A DNA stretch of 64,000 nucleotides from Bacteroidales bacterium (GTDB taxonomy: Bacteria; Bacteroidota; Bacteroidia; Bacteroidales; UBA932), in NCBI GenBank assembly GCA_017615435.1, contig JAGAAF010000063.1:1-64000 (forward strand). Direction: 5' to 3'. The position numbers were made by a program, and so were the translations under genes. Below, piece by piece: positions 27,596 to 36,035 of this stretch. The notes below the pieces were generated by a model. That model worked only from the letters and a program-made list of their open reading frames with translations. It searched no databases and was not told where the DNA came from. Each line of letters opens with the position of its first letter. Positions within the stretch are counted from its first letter, which is position 1.

Positions 27596-28066
27596 CTAGT
27601 TTATTGGTTTTACTCTTACTTCGTTGTCTTCGACGGCAATGACTTCGACCTCCACTCCGGGATCAACGAAGGTTCCGTCTGCATTGTGCACCTCGCAGGT
27701 GACTTTCTCGAATTTCACCTTACCGATGGGAACGAGGCGGCTGAGGGTGACGCCCTTGTCGCCGACGGAGACCTTCTCCACCTCGGTGTTGGTCTTCACG
27801 TCTATCTGCTCCTTCTGCTCGAGCTTTTTCCACGATTTGCTGCGGAGCATCCACACGAAAAGGATTATCACGATTACGGCCACCACTGCCGTAACGATGG
27901 TGCCGGTCTGAGTGCCTTCTTTCATAAAGGCATACACACACGCTCCCACGAACGAGGCGAGCCCGACTATGCCGGCGAAGCCCATTCCTGGAGTCAGCAG
28001 GAACTCGATCAGCATCATAAGGATACCGAGGAGCACAAGCGAAATAATGATAAGTGTAGGGGTCAT
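27596..28066 (-). CDS. NfeD-family membrane protein
   Basis: 156 residues: two or three hydrophobic helices (about 4-25, 30-47 and 54-73), then a soluble OB-fold domain from about 90 with [19 protein letters not shown] and a C-terminal [16 protein letters not shown] strand. This is the short NfeD form, without the protease domain. Partner of FloA in membrane microdomains. Lies between floA (7 nt) and the beta-propeller gene (4 nt). Confidence 0.9.
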   Translation of the reverse strand: MTPTLIIISLVLLGILMMLIEFLLTPGMGFAGIVGLASFVGACVYAFMKEGTQTGTIVTAVVAVIVIILFVWMLRSKSWKKLEQKEQIDVKTNTEVEKVSVGDKGVTLSRLVPIGKVKFEKVTCEVHNADGTFVDPGVEVEVIAVEDNEVRVKPIN

Positions 28067-28070
28067 ATTA

Positions 28071-29429
28071 TCAGTCGAATATAATTTTAATGACAGGTCC
28101 GTAGGATTTTTTTGTGAACGGGTAGGAGCCCTCGACTCCGGTCGTGACTATTTCATTCTCGCCGGGGTTGCCAAGCGCTTCGCCGTTGAGGATAAGCTCT
28201 TCAAGGCGTGATTTTTCGGCCAGCACCGCATCCAGCTCGGCCTGAAGCGTGGGCCGTTCCTCGGCGGAGACCGACTCGAGCCGGAGCCTCAGCTCCTGCT
28301 CCTTGTCCACTGCCGCCTGATACTGCGCCTGCAGGCCGTCGCCGTGCGCCTCGCCGTGCGCGAACTCCGCGTTCGGCGCCAGCTCGGCGATCTGCGCGAG
28401 CTCCCTCGGCTTGTTCACGGCGCGGTAGGTAACCTTGCCTTCGTTCTTTATGACATAGACGTGGACATCTTCGCCGTCCTGGCCGAGGCCTCTCGTGGAG
28501 GCGAACACGCTGTACTGGCCGTCCTCGGTCTTCATAAAGAGGAAGTCGTCGTAGGGCGAGCAGTAAGGGAAGCCCATATTGTGAGGCTCGCCCCACTCGC
28601 CGAGCGCTTCGTCCCAGTCGGCGTAGAACAGATCGTAGCCGCCGAAGCCGGGCAGGTTCTTCGAAGCAAAGTACATCCTGTCGCCGTCGTACATCGGGTA
28701 GATCATATCCAGCGAGGCGTCACGGTTGAGATGGATCTCCGACTCCGTGCCGGGATAGTAGACCGCCGGCGCTCCAACCACAGGCCGCCAGGATTTGTCC
28801 GGCAGAGGGTAGTAGAGGAAGAAGTCGTCCACACTGAAGAGCGCTCGGGCGACCACGGTCAGCTCAGGTATCTTCTGAGTGTGGCTGCGGGCATAGTCGC
28901 ACTGTTTGCGGTTCGCCGCTATCGCCTCCTTGAACTCCGGATCCGAGCAGAGGCCTTCCGCTTTAAGGAAGCATTCGTAGGCTTTCGCGAAATAGTACAT
29001 TTCGCTGTAGTCGTTACCCTTCTGCACAAGCTCGTCGATCATTGCGGCCACCCTGTCCAGGCTGTCCTGGCGGGCGATTCTGATGCTATCCTCAATCTTC
29101 TGGGCCCTGATTATGCTGTCCTGGACCATCAGGAGACTGTCTGCGATGCGACGCGCCGTCTGCACGCTGTCCAGATGCGCCAGATACGATTCCTCGCGCG
29201 CGACAAGCGTGTCTTCAGGCGCGTCTTTAAGGAATGTAGTGTCTGTGCCGGGGAGTATCACCAGGGAAGAGTCGGTGACCATCTTTATCCACAAGCTGTC
29301 GCGGGGAGAAAGCGGGCCGCGCGGGAAGGCTTTGACCTTCGAGCGGGCTCCTGCCGCCGGTAAAAAGAGCAGGGAAGCCAGCGCGAGAAGCGCAAGCACC
29401 ACGACAGATTTGAAGCCCAGCCCTTTCAT
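28071..29429 (-). CDS. Exported protein with PD40/beta-propeller-like repeats and coiled coil
   Basis: 452 residues with a signal peptide (cleavage near residue 29, after LPAAGA). Residues about 85-175 are helical and look like a coiled coil leading into a TPR-like helical pair. Residues about 190-340 contain propeller-type strands (DLFYADWDEALGEWGEPHN, DDFLFMKTEDGQYSVFAST), as in the PD40/TolB-like proteins of Bacteroidetes. A charged coiled coil lies at about 370-415. It is probably periplasmic or outer-membrane associated. First gene of the operon with nfeD and floA. The function is not known to me. Confidence 0.6.
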   Translation of the reverse strand: MKGLGFKSVVVLALLALASLLFLPAAGARSKVKAFPRGPLSPRDSLWIKMVTDSSLVILPGTDTTFLKDAPEDTLVAREESYLAHLDSVQTARRIADSLLMVQDSIIRAQKIEDSIRIARQDSLDRVAAMIDELVQKGNDYSEMYYFAKAYECFLKAEGLCSDPEFKEAIAANRKQCDYARSHTQKIPELTVVARALFSVDDFFLYYPLPDKSWRPVVGAPAVYYPGTESEIHLNRDASLDMIYPMYDGDRMYFASKNLPGFGGYDLFYADWDEALGEWGEPHNMGFPYCSPYDDFLFMKTEDGQYSVFASTRGLGQDGEDVHVYVIKNEGKVTYRAVNKPRELAQIAELAPNAEFAHGEAHGDGLQAQYQAAVDKEQELRLRLESVSAEERPTLQAELDAVLAEKSRLEELILNGEALGNPGENEIVTTGVEGSYPFTKKSYGPVIKIIFD

Positions 29430-29449
29430 ACCCCAGTGTGTATAGATTA

Positions 29450-29457
29450 CAAAAATA
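29450..29457 (-). promoter_or_regulatory. -7 box for the propeller-nfeD-floA operon
   Basis: Minus-strand TATTTTTG, 20 nt before the ATG at 29429. It is divergent from the secDF promoter 43 nt away. No clear -33 box. Confidence 0.5.
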
Positions 29458-29499
29458 GCAAATAAGATGATTTGTCCTTTCTTTGTGTGAAAATTTTGT

Positions 29500-29507
29500 T
29501 AAATTTG
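29500..29507 (+). promoter_or_regulatory. -7 box for secDF (TAAATTTG)
   Basis: TAAATTTG fits TAnnTTTG and lies 52 nt before the secDF ATG. The nearest upstream TTTG copies are 14 and 25 nt away, outside the usual spacing. Confidence 0.5.
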
Positions 29508-29559
29508 CGGACTTATTTGCGAACAGAATAAATTATAATCAAAAATACTACCAAAAATT

Positions 29560-32500
29560 ATGCAAAGTAAAGGCGCAATCAGACTCGTAGCGATTCTCCT
29601 CGCCCTTGCCTGCGTATGGCAGCTTTCCTTCACCGCCGTGACCGGCATTATGGAGAAGAAGGCAGAGAAATATGCGGAGAAGGCTGTGGAGGCGTTCGAT
29701 CTGACGAAAGTTGCTGCTGAGGATCAGGCTTATGCCCTCGATTCCATCAGGAAGCACCAGAGCAGATGGTACACAGATTCCATCTCCTCGGAAAAAGTCT
29801 ATCTCGGACAAACTTACAAAGATGTTAAGGCAAAGGAGATAAATCTCGGCCTGGACCTCAAGGGCGGTATGAACGTTATGCTGCAGGTTCAGCTCGAGGA
29901 CCTCGTGAAGGCCCTCGCAGGTGAGCATACCCCTGAGTTCAACAAGGCTGTGGCCCTTGCCAGGGAGCGTTCGGTGAGCAGCCGCGGCGACTTCATCACC
30001 CTCTTCGCAGAGGCGTGGAAGGAAGTCTCGAACGGCCAGAGGCTCGCCCAGATATTCGGCACATACGAGATGCGCGACCGCATCAAGCCGGACAGCACGG
30101 ACGACGAAGTCATCTCGGTGATCCGCGAAGATGCGGAGGCCGCAGTGGCGAACTCCTTCAACGTGCTCCGTAACCGTATCGACCGTTTCGGTGTGGCTTC
30201 TCCCTCCATCCAGAGGCTTGGAAACACCGGACGCATCCTTATCGAACTCCCGGGCGTGAAAGAGCCTGAGCGTGTGCGTAAACTCCTCCAGGGAACCGCA
30301 TCGCTCGAGTTCTGGACCACGTTCGAGAATTCGGAGATCTACCCTTACCTCGAGGAAGCGAACGAGACTCTCGCACAGCTCAGAAGCTCGGAGACAGTGA
30401 CCGCCAAGGCCGCCGAGTCCGACGATGTGGTGGCGCAGGAGCTCGCACAGCAGAAGGGATCGAGCGCCGAGCTCGAGGCCTACAGGAAGGCCAACCCTCT
30501 GTTCGCAGTTCTCTCCCCTTCGCAGTCGCGTCAGGGCGCTTGCATCGGTTATGCGAACGCTGTGGACACCGCCAAGGTGGGCGCTCTCCTTCGTGAGACC
30601 GCCGACATCTTCCCGGCCGAGTTCCGCCCGATGTGGTCAGTGAAACCCACCGACCGCGTCGCCGTGGACAATGTCTATGAGCTCATCGCCATCAAGGTCA
30701 GCTCCCGCGACGGCAAGGCCCCGCTCGACGGTAGTGTGGTTACCGACGCCCGCGTGTCGTACAACAACCAGCGCGGCGGCGGCGCCCCTTCCGTGAGTAT
30801 GTCTATGAACGCTGAAGGCGCGAACATCTGGGCACGCCTCACCAAGGACAACATCGGCAAGCAGATCGCCATCGTCCTCGACGGTACGGTCTACTCATAT
30901 CCCGTGGTCAACACTGAGATCACCGGAGGAAACTCCGAGATCAGCGGCCAGTTCGACATCGAAGAGGCCACCGACCTTACCAACGTTCTCAAGTCCGGTA
31001 AGCTTCCCGCCCCTGCGACCATCGTCCAGGAGCAGGTCGTGGGTCCTTCCCTCGGTGCCGAGTCGATCCGTGCGGGTCTGATTTCCTTTATCATCGCTTT
31101 CATCCTCGTTCTGCTTTATATGATCTTCTTCTATCAGGGAGCAGGTCTTGTCGCAGACGTGGCGCTTGTTACCAACGTCGTATTCCTCTTCGGAACCCTC
31201 GCGGCTTTCGGAGCAACCCTTACCCTCCCGGGTATCGCGGGTTTGATCCTGACGCTGGGTATGGCTGTGGATGCCAACGTTATTATCTATGAGCGCGTGA
31301 AGGAAGAGCTGAAGGCAGGCAAGGGTCTTAGCAAGGCTATCCACGACGGATACCAGAACGCTTACTCCGCCATCATCGACGGTCAGGTGACCACCCTCCT
31401 TACCGGTATCGTGCTGTTCGTGTTCGGTTCGGGTCCTATCCAGGGCTTCGCCACCACCCTCATCATCGGTATCATCACCTCCGTCGTCACCTCGATCTTC
31501 ATCACCCGCATCATCTTCGACGACCGTGTGAGCAAGGGTAAGAACATTACCTTCGAGAACAACCTCACCAGGAACTTCCTCAAGAACACGAAGATCAACT
31601 TCATCGGTGCCCGCAAGTGGTCCTACATCATTTCCGGAACCGTGATCGTGCTCGCTCTCTGCTCTATCTTCGTCAAGGGCTTCACCTACGGTGTTGACTT
31701 CACCGGCGGCCGCACTTACATCGTGCGCTTCGATAAACCAGTGGTTGCCGAGGACGTGCGTGCGGAAGTCGTCAAGGTCTTCAACGAGGCTGTTGAGGCC
31801 GACGAGACCGTGGACAACGCATCTGTGGAAGTCAAGCAGTATGGTGGAGACAGCCAGATGAAGGTTACGACCTCTTACAAGTACAAGGACGAGTCTTCAG
31901 ACGTCGATAAGGAAATCGAGAAGATGCTCCATAAAGCTCTCGCTGGATTCTACTCAGAGTCCGTGAGCTTCGAGGAGTTCACCTCCACTCTCGAGAACCC
32001 TAACGGTATCATCAGTTCCGACAAGGTCGGCGCATCCATCGCGAGCGACATCAGGCGTAACGCCATCATCGCTGTGATCATCGCCCTCCTCGTCATCTTC
32101 GGGTACATAGCCTGGAGGTTCAAGGGCTGGGCCTGGGGTCTCGGCGGTGTGGTTTCCCTTGCACACACAGCTATCATCATCATCGGATTCTTCTCGTTCT
32201 TCTCGGGTATCCTTCCGTTCAACCTCGATGTCGACCAGACGTTCATCGCCGCTATCCTTACGATTATCGGTTACGCCATCAACGACAACGTGGTTATCTT
32301 CGACCGTATCCGCGAAAACCTGATGCTACACCCGAACGATGAGTTCAAGGACACCGTGAACAAGGCTCTGAACGCCACCCTCACCCGTACGGTGAACACC
32401 TCGGTCTCGACCCTCCTCCCGATGCTTGCTATCGCGATCTTCGGCGGCGAGTCCATCCGCGGTCTCTCCGTGGCTCTCTGCCTCGGTATCCTCATCGGAA

Positions 32501-32571
32501 CCTACGCCTCGATTATGATCGGTACCCCGATTATGGTCGACACCATCCTCCGCAAGAACGCGAAGAAATAA
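29560..32571 (+). CDS. secDF: Protein translocase SecDF (one-chain fusion)
   Basis: 1003 residues and 12 expected membrane helices. The SecD half has the DLKGGMNVML motif (about 100) after helix 1, a large periplasmic P1 region, and LTLPGIAGLILTLGMAVDANVIIYER in its helix bundle. The SecF half starts near residue 680 with FTYGVDFTGGRTYIVRF and ends with GYAINDNVVIFDRIREN and further helices. SecDF uses the proton gradient to pull exported proteins through SecYEG. The fused form of about 1000 residues is usual in Bacteroidetes. It is transcribed alone, from its own promoter to a terminator at 32645. Confidence 0.96.
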   Translation: MQSKGAIRLVAILLALACVWQLSFTAVTGIMEKKAEKYAEKAVEAFDLTKVAAEDQAYALDSIRKHQSRWYTDSISSEKVYLGQTYKDVKAKEINLGLDLKGGMNVMLQVQLEDLVKALAGEHTPEFNKAVALARERSVSSRGDFITLFAEAWKEVSNGQRLAQIFGTYEMRDRIKPDSTDDEVISVIREDAEAAVANSFNVLRNRIDRFGVASPSIQRLGNTGRILIELPGVKEPERVRKLLQGTASLEFWTTFENSEIYPYLEEANETLAQLRSSETVTAKAAESDDVVAQELAQQKGSSAELEAYRKANPLFAVLSPSQSRQGACIGYANAVDTAKVGALLRETADIFPAEFRPMWSVKPTDRVAVDNVYELIAIKVSSRDGKAPLDGSVVTDARVSYNNQRGGGAPSVSMSMNAEGANIWARLTKDNIGKQIAIVLDGTVYSYPVVNTEITGGNSEISGQFDIEEATDLTNVLKSGKLPAPATIVQEQVVGPSLGAESIRAGLISFIIAFILVLLYMIFFYQGAGLVADVALVTNVVFLFGTLAAFGATLTLPGIAGLILTLGMAVDANVIIYERVKEELKAGKGLSKAIHDGYQNAYSAIIDGQVTTLLTGIVLFVFGSGPIQGFATTLIIGIITSVVTSIFITRIIFDDRVSKGKNITFENNLTRNFLKNTKINFIGARKWSYIISGTVIVLALCSIFVKGFTYGVDFTGGRTYIVRFDKPVVAEDVRAEVVKVFNEAVEADETVDNASVEVKQYGGDSQMKVTTSYKYKDESSDVDKEIEKMLHKALAGFYSESVSFEEFTSTLENPNGIISSDKVGASIASDIRRNAIIAVIIALLVIFGYIAWRFKGWAWGLGGVVSLAHTAIIIIGFFSFFSGILPFNLDVDQTFIAAILTIIGYAINDNVVIFDRIRENLMLHPNDEFKDTVNKALNATLTRTVNTSVSTLLPMLAIAIFGGESIRGLSVALCLGILIGTYASIMIGTPIMVDTILRKNAKK

Positions 32572-32576
32572 GCGTC

Positions 32577-32645
32577 CCCGGAACCCCGGAACCCTCCCGG
32601 AACCCCAGGAACCTCCTGGAACCCGGGAACCTTCCGGAACCCCGA
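32577..32645. repeat. GGAACC tandem tract
   Basis: Seven copies of GGAACC spaced 9-12 bp apart in a C-rich stretch (GGAACCCC variants) between the secDF stop and its terminator. Neighbouring units can fold into small hairpins (for example CCAGG...CCTGG). No reading frame here looks like protein. Confidence 0.7.
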
Positions 32646-32673
32646 AAAGCCGACCCGTTTGGGCCGGCTTTTT
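32645..32673 (+). terminator. secDF terminator
   Basis: A 12-bp stem with one mismatch (AAAAGCCGACCC with GGGCCGGCTTTT), loop GTTT and a T tail, about 75 nt after the secDF stop. Confidence 0.85.
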
Positions 32674-32700
32674 CGTGTTCGCGCCCTCCCCTCCCGCCAG

Positions 32701-32848
32701 TTTCGCAGACGGGCCACACGTCCACCCCAATCTGGCGCCCCTCTGAGGCCGGTCGATGTGTGGCTGGGGGCAATTTTGCCCTTAGCCACACGGGATGGGC
32801 CCACATAAGCCCTTCTAGAGGGTGTTGGCGTGTGGCTTGTCTGCGAAA
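32701..32848. repeat. REPIN-like palindromic element B
   Basis: 148 bp bounded by inverted repeats that start TTTCGCAGAC..GCCACACG on each strand. Inside are four GCCACAC arms in alternating orientation and a central palindrome around GGGCAATTTTGCCC. Its reverse complement aligns without gaps to element C (41062-41209) with about 18 mismatches over 148 bp (roughly 88% identity, counted by hand). It lies 62 bp upstream of the RAYT transposase ATG. Confidence 0.85.
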
Positions 32849-32854
32849 ATCCGC

Positions 32855-32885
32855 TTGCAGGAATAAAAACAAACGCCCATCTTTG
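32855..32885 (+). promoter_or_regulatory. Possible promoter of the RAYT gene
   Basis: TTG (32855-32857), 20 nt, CATCTTTG (32878-32885), one base off TAnnTTTG. It begins 7 bp outside the right end of element B and 26 nt before the ATG. Confidence 0.45.
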
Positions 32886-32910
32886 TAGAAACCAAACTTA
32901 GTTCACTACT

Positions 32911-33819
32911 ATGGAAACAAAACACTTTTACCATTTCTGCGCAAACGGGGCCGAAACCCGGAACTTCATTATCTGCGAAAAAGATTATCACGCGAACTTC
33001 AATCTGATTGGTGTATGCGCTGCCAATTCAGACGCGATAGTTGTCTCTTTCTCTATAGAAGACAGTCACCCACATGGTCTGCTATGGGGTACACTTTCCT
33101 CCTGCCTGGATTATGTAAGAAAGTATGAGAGCCAATATCGTCATTATGCCGCCAGAACACATCCTCCGGGAATGAAGTTCGAATTCAAGTGTGAGCTGTA
33201 TCCGATTAACGATGAACAGTATCTGAAAAACGTAGCGACTTACACTATTATTCAGCCGACCAAAGACGGAAAGCCCATCATGTATTACGACTATCCGTGG
33301 GGGACCGGCTCTATGTATTTCAGAAAACAACCATACACCCCGGTCTGGTATTACGACAATCAAGGTGTTATTCAAACGCCCGTCCCTTTCGGAAGTCTTA
33401 CGGCTAGAGAACAGAGGGCCGTCACCCACTCACAGATTCTTACGATATCCGCAGAATGGCTTGTGTGTAATGGCCTCATATTGCCGTCGAATTATGTGGA
33501 TGTTCAGGGTTTCGAGAGTATTTACCGAACGCACAACAGTTTCAGGGTTTTTACGTCGAGCCCGAAAAAGAGAGAGGAAGAAATGCTTCAGGCTATGGCG
33601 AATTATCGCGGAGTATCCCTTGAAGACCTTGAAGCGAGAAGAATATGCGGCGAGGCATGCAAGCAGATGTTCGGATTCCGTGATCCGCGAAGGCTCGATT
33701 CTCCGCGGCGCATAAATCTCGCGCAGCAACTCCGCAGACAATACAGGTTATCCTTCCGCCAGCTATCCACGCTTGTTTATGTTCCGGAGGGCGAAATCAG
33801 GCGTTACGTTAAGGCATAA
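32911..33819 (+). CDS. REP-associated Y1 (HUH) tyrosine transposase, RAYT-like
   Basis: 302 residues. The N-terminal half fits the Y1_Tnp/RAYT plan: RNFIICEKDYHANFNLIGVC for the usual R.IF....DY..F...L, a histidine pair at 53 and 55 (DSHPHGLLWG) for the metal-binding HUH motif, the candidate nucleophile Tyr111 in ATYTIIQPT (for YI..NP), then YYDYPWGTGSMYF (126-137) for the family's YPWSS..Y. The C-terminus (about 260-302) has a helix-turn-helix-like stretch with LRRQYRLSFRQLSTL. Such enzymes nick and join single-stranded DNA at REP hairpins. Element B lies directly upstream and related elements are at 12.4 and 41.1 kb. The gene is more AT-rich than its neighbours, consistent with a different history. 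HPH is an unusual form of the HUH pair. Confidence 0.75.
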   Translation: METKHFYHFCANGAETRNFIICEKDYHANFNLIGVCAANSDAIVVSFSIEDSHPHGLLWGTLSSCLDYVRKYESQYRHYAARTHPPGMKFEFKCELYPINDEQYLKNVATYTIIQPTKDGKPIMYYDYPWGTGSMYFRKQPYTPVWYYDNQGVIQTPVPFGSLTAREQRAVTHSQILTISAEWLVCNGLILPSNYVDVQGFESIYRTHNSFRVFTSSPKKREEEMLQAMANYRGVSLEDLEARRICGEACKQMFGFRDPRRLDSPRRINLAQQLRRQYRLSFRQLSTLVYVPEGEIRRYVKA

Positions 33820-33852
33820 AAATCCCCGCGGGAAAAACCTGCGGGGATTTTT
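33818..33852. terminator. Bidirectional terminator between RAYT and fusA2
   Basis: A 15-bp stem (AAAAATCCCCGCGGG with CCTGCGGGGATTTTT, one G-U pair), loop AAAAA, with T runs on both strands. The first A residues are part of the RAYT stop codon. Confidence 0.9.
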
Positions 33853-33873
33853 GAGGAAAGTATCGCAAAAGGA

Positions 33874-35958
33874 CTACTCGTCTTCCTTCTCGGAGGCTGC
33901 GTAGTCGGCGATGAGTTTGCTCTGGATGTCGCCAGGAACCGGCTGGTAGTCGGCGAACTCCATTGTGAAACTAGCGGAACCGGAGGTCAGCGAGCTCAGA
34001 ACGGTTGAGTAGCGATAAAGCTCTGCGAGCGGAACACGGGCCCTGAGGATGCTGAAGCCCTCATCGGAACCGAGGTCGCCGAGGATACCGCGACGGTTCT
34101 GGAGATCGGACATAACTGCGCCCTGGTACTCACCGGGGGTAGTGACCTCAACGTTGTAGATAGGCTCGAGGATCTTCGGACCGGCGATGCGGAATGCCTC
34201 CTTGAAGGCGTTGCGTCCGGCGATGATGAAGGCGATTTCCTTGGAGTCCACCGGGTGCATCTTGCCGTCGTAGACGTAGACGCGGATGTCGCGAGCGTAC
34301 GAACCGGTGAGAGGTCCTTCTACCATACGGTCCTTGATACCCTTGAGGATAGCGGGCATAAAGCCGAGATCGATGGCGCCACCGACGACGCAGTTGTAGA
34401 ACTCAAGCTTTCCGCCCCATTCGAGGTCGATGACTTCCTGAGTCTTGATGTTGAGCTGGGTGTCCTTGCCGTCGATAGGGAACTTGGTGCGGAGCTCTCC
34501 CTCTGCAGGGCAGACGAGGAGGTGAACCTCACCGAACTGGCCGGCGCCGCCGGACTGCTTCTTGTGACGGTACTGGGCGGTAGCGACCTTGGTGATGGTC
34601 TCGCGGTACGGAACCTTCGGAGCGAAGAGTTCGATCTCGAGGCCGAACTCGTTGTTCACTCTCCACTTGACAGCATTGATGTGCTGCTCGCCGTTGCCGC
34701 TGAGGATGGTCTGACGGAGTTCCTTGGAGTACTCGACAACCACGGTAGGATCCTGGGAAGAGATCTTCTTGAGAGCCTCTCCGAGCTTCTGCTCGTCCTG
34801 CTGGACCTTGGCCTTGATGGCGCAGCGGTACTTGGGAGCAGGGTACTGGATCTTTGCGAAGTTGAGGCCCGATCCGATGGCGGAAAGGGTGGTGTTGCTC
34901 TTGCCGTTCTTGAGCTTGACAGCGCAGCCGAAGTCGCCGGCCTTGAGAACCTGGACGGGCTCTTTCTTGGTACCTGCGACAGCATAGATGGCGCTGAGGC
35001 GCTCTTTATCACCTGTCTCGGGATTCTCGAGGTCGAGACCAGCGGAGACGGTGCCGGACATCACCTTGAAGTAGGAAACCTCTCCGAGGTGGTGCTCAAC
35101 ATTGTTTTTGTAGATGAAGAGGCCGGAGGCTGCTTTCTCGTCAACCTCGGGGGCGACAGCAGAGTTGGCAATGAACTCGAGGAGGCGCTTCACGCCGACG
35201 TCCTTCTTTCCGGAAACGCAGAGGATAGGATAAACCTCGCGGTTCTTGATGCCGATTGCGAGACCGTTGGTGATTTCCTCGTCGGAGAGGGTTCCTTCTT
35301 CGAAGAACTTCTCCATAAGAGCGTCGTCGAACTCGGCGACCTTCTCGATGAGGGCCATACGGGCTTCCTCAGCCTTGTCTGCAAACTCGGCGGGGATGTC
35401 CTGAGTCTCATTGTACTTCATTGTGAGAACGTCCACGACGCCATTGAACTCGACACCGGTTCCGGTGGGGAACTGAAGTGCGAGGTACTTGCTGCCGAGG
35501 GCCTCCTTCAGTGCGTGCTGGGTGAGATCCCAGTCGGCCTTCTCTCCGTCCAGATGGTTGACTGCGACGATGAGGGGAAGCTTGAACTGATCTGCGTAGC
35601 GGAGGGCGTTGCGGGTGCCGACCTCGATGCCCTGCTGGGCGTTCATAACGAGGAGTCCGTTCTCGCACACGCGGAAACCTGCATATGCGCCGCCGATGAA
35701 GTCATCGGAACCGGGAGCGTCGAGGATGTTGATCTTCTTGCCCTGGAATTCGGCATACACGGGAGTCGCATAGATGGACCTCTGGTTGAGCTTTTCGAGT
35801 TCATCGAAGTCGGAAACTGTGTTCTTGTCCTCCACAGTACCGCGCCTCTCGATAACCTTGCCCTCGAAAAGCATAGTTTCTGCGAGCGTGGTCTTACCGG
35901 ACTTCGTTGCGCCCAGAAGGACCACGTTGCGGATGTCTTTTGCTGAATACTCTTTCAT
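33874..35958 (-). CDS. fusA2: EF-G paralogue (EF-G2 type) with altered GTPase motifs
   Basis: 694 residues with the five-domain EF-G layout. The P-loop is GATKSGKT (16-23). Switch II reads DAPGSDDF (80-87) instead of DTPGHVDF, so the catalytic histidine is Ser84. The guanine-recognition motif is NHLD (134-137) instead of NKxD. Domain IV/V motifs are retained. This matches the Bacteroides EF-G2 group, reported to support translocation without GTP hydrolysis during carbon starvation and gut colonisation (Bacteroides thetaiotaomicron EF-G2). The standard fusA is not in the window. It has its own strong promoter and a terminator, so it is a single-gene unit. Confidence 0.88.
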   Translation of the reverse strand: MKEYSAKDIRNVVLLGATKSGKTTLAETMLFEGKVIERRGTVEDKNTVSDFDELEKLNQRSIYATPVYAEFQGKKINILDAPGSDDFIGGAYAGFRVCENGLLVMNAQQGIEVGTRNALRYADQFKLPLIVAVNHLDGEKADWDLTQHALKEALGSKYLALQFPTGTGVEFNGVVDVLTMKYNETQDIPAEFADKAEEARMALIEKVAEFDDALMEKFFEEGTLSDEEITNGLAIGIKNREVYPILCVSGKKDVGVKRLLEFIANSAVAPEVDEKAASGLFIYKNNVEHHLGEVSYFKVMSGTVSAGLDLENPETGDKERLSAIYAVAGTKKEPVQVLKAGDFGCAVKLKNGKSNTTLSAIGSGLNFAKIQYPAPKYRCAIKAKVQQDEQKLGEALKKISSQDPTVVVEYSKELRQTILSGNGEQHINAVKWRVNNEFGLEIELFAPKVPYRETITKVATAQYRHKKQSGGAGQFGEVHLLVCPAEGELRTKFPIDGKDTQLNIKTQEVIDLEWGGKLEFYNCVVGGAIDLGFMPAILKGIKDRMVEGPLTGSYARDIRVYVYDGKMHPVDSKEIAFIIAGRNAFKEAFRIAGPKILEPIYNVEVTTPGEYQGAVMSDLQNRRGILGDLGSDEGFSILRARVPLAELYRYSTVLSSLTSGSASFTMEFADYQPVPGDIQSKLIADYAASEKEDE

Positions 35959-35997
35959 CTTTATTTAGTGTTTTTTATAGATTTTTCTGAAAGTCTG

Positions 35998-36029
35998 CAA
36001 ATCTATTAAAAATAGTGGTCTAAAACAAA
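35998..36029 (-). promoter_or_regulatory. Promoter of fusA2
   Basis: On the minus strand TTTG (36029-36026), 20 nt, TAGATTTG (36005-35998): both boxes with normal spacing. The leader to the ATG at 35958 is about 35 nt and AT-rich. Confidence 0.75.
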
Positions 36030-36035
36030 TAGAAT

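Noticed and set aside
32502..32872. Minus-strand frames through element B, one resembling a frame at 41029
   Set aside because: Their similarity to each other comes from the duplicated element; they have no signal, motif or sensible start.
34255..35946. 563-codon open frame antisense to fusA2
   Set aside because: Mirror frame of EF-G2 codons with a low-complexity Leu/Glu/Asp product and no leader or promoter.
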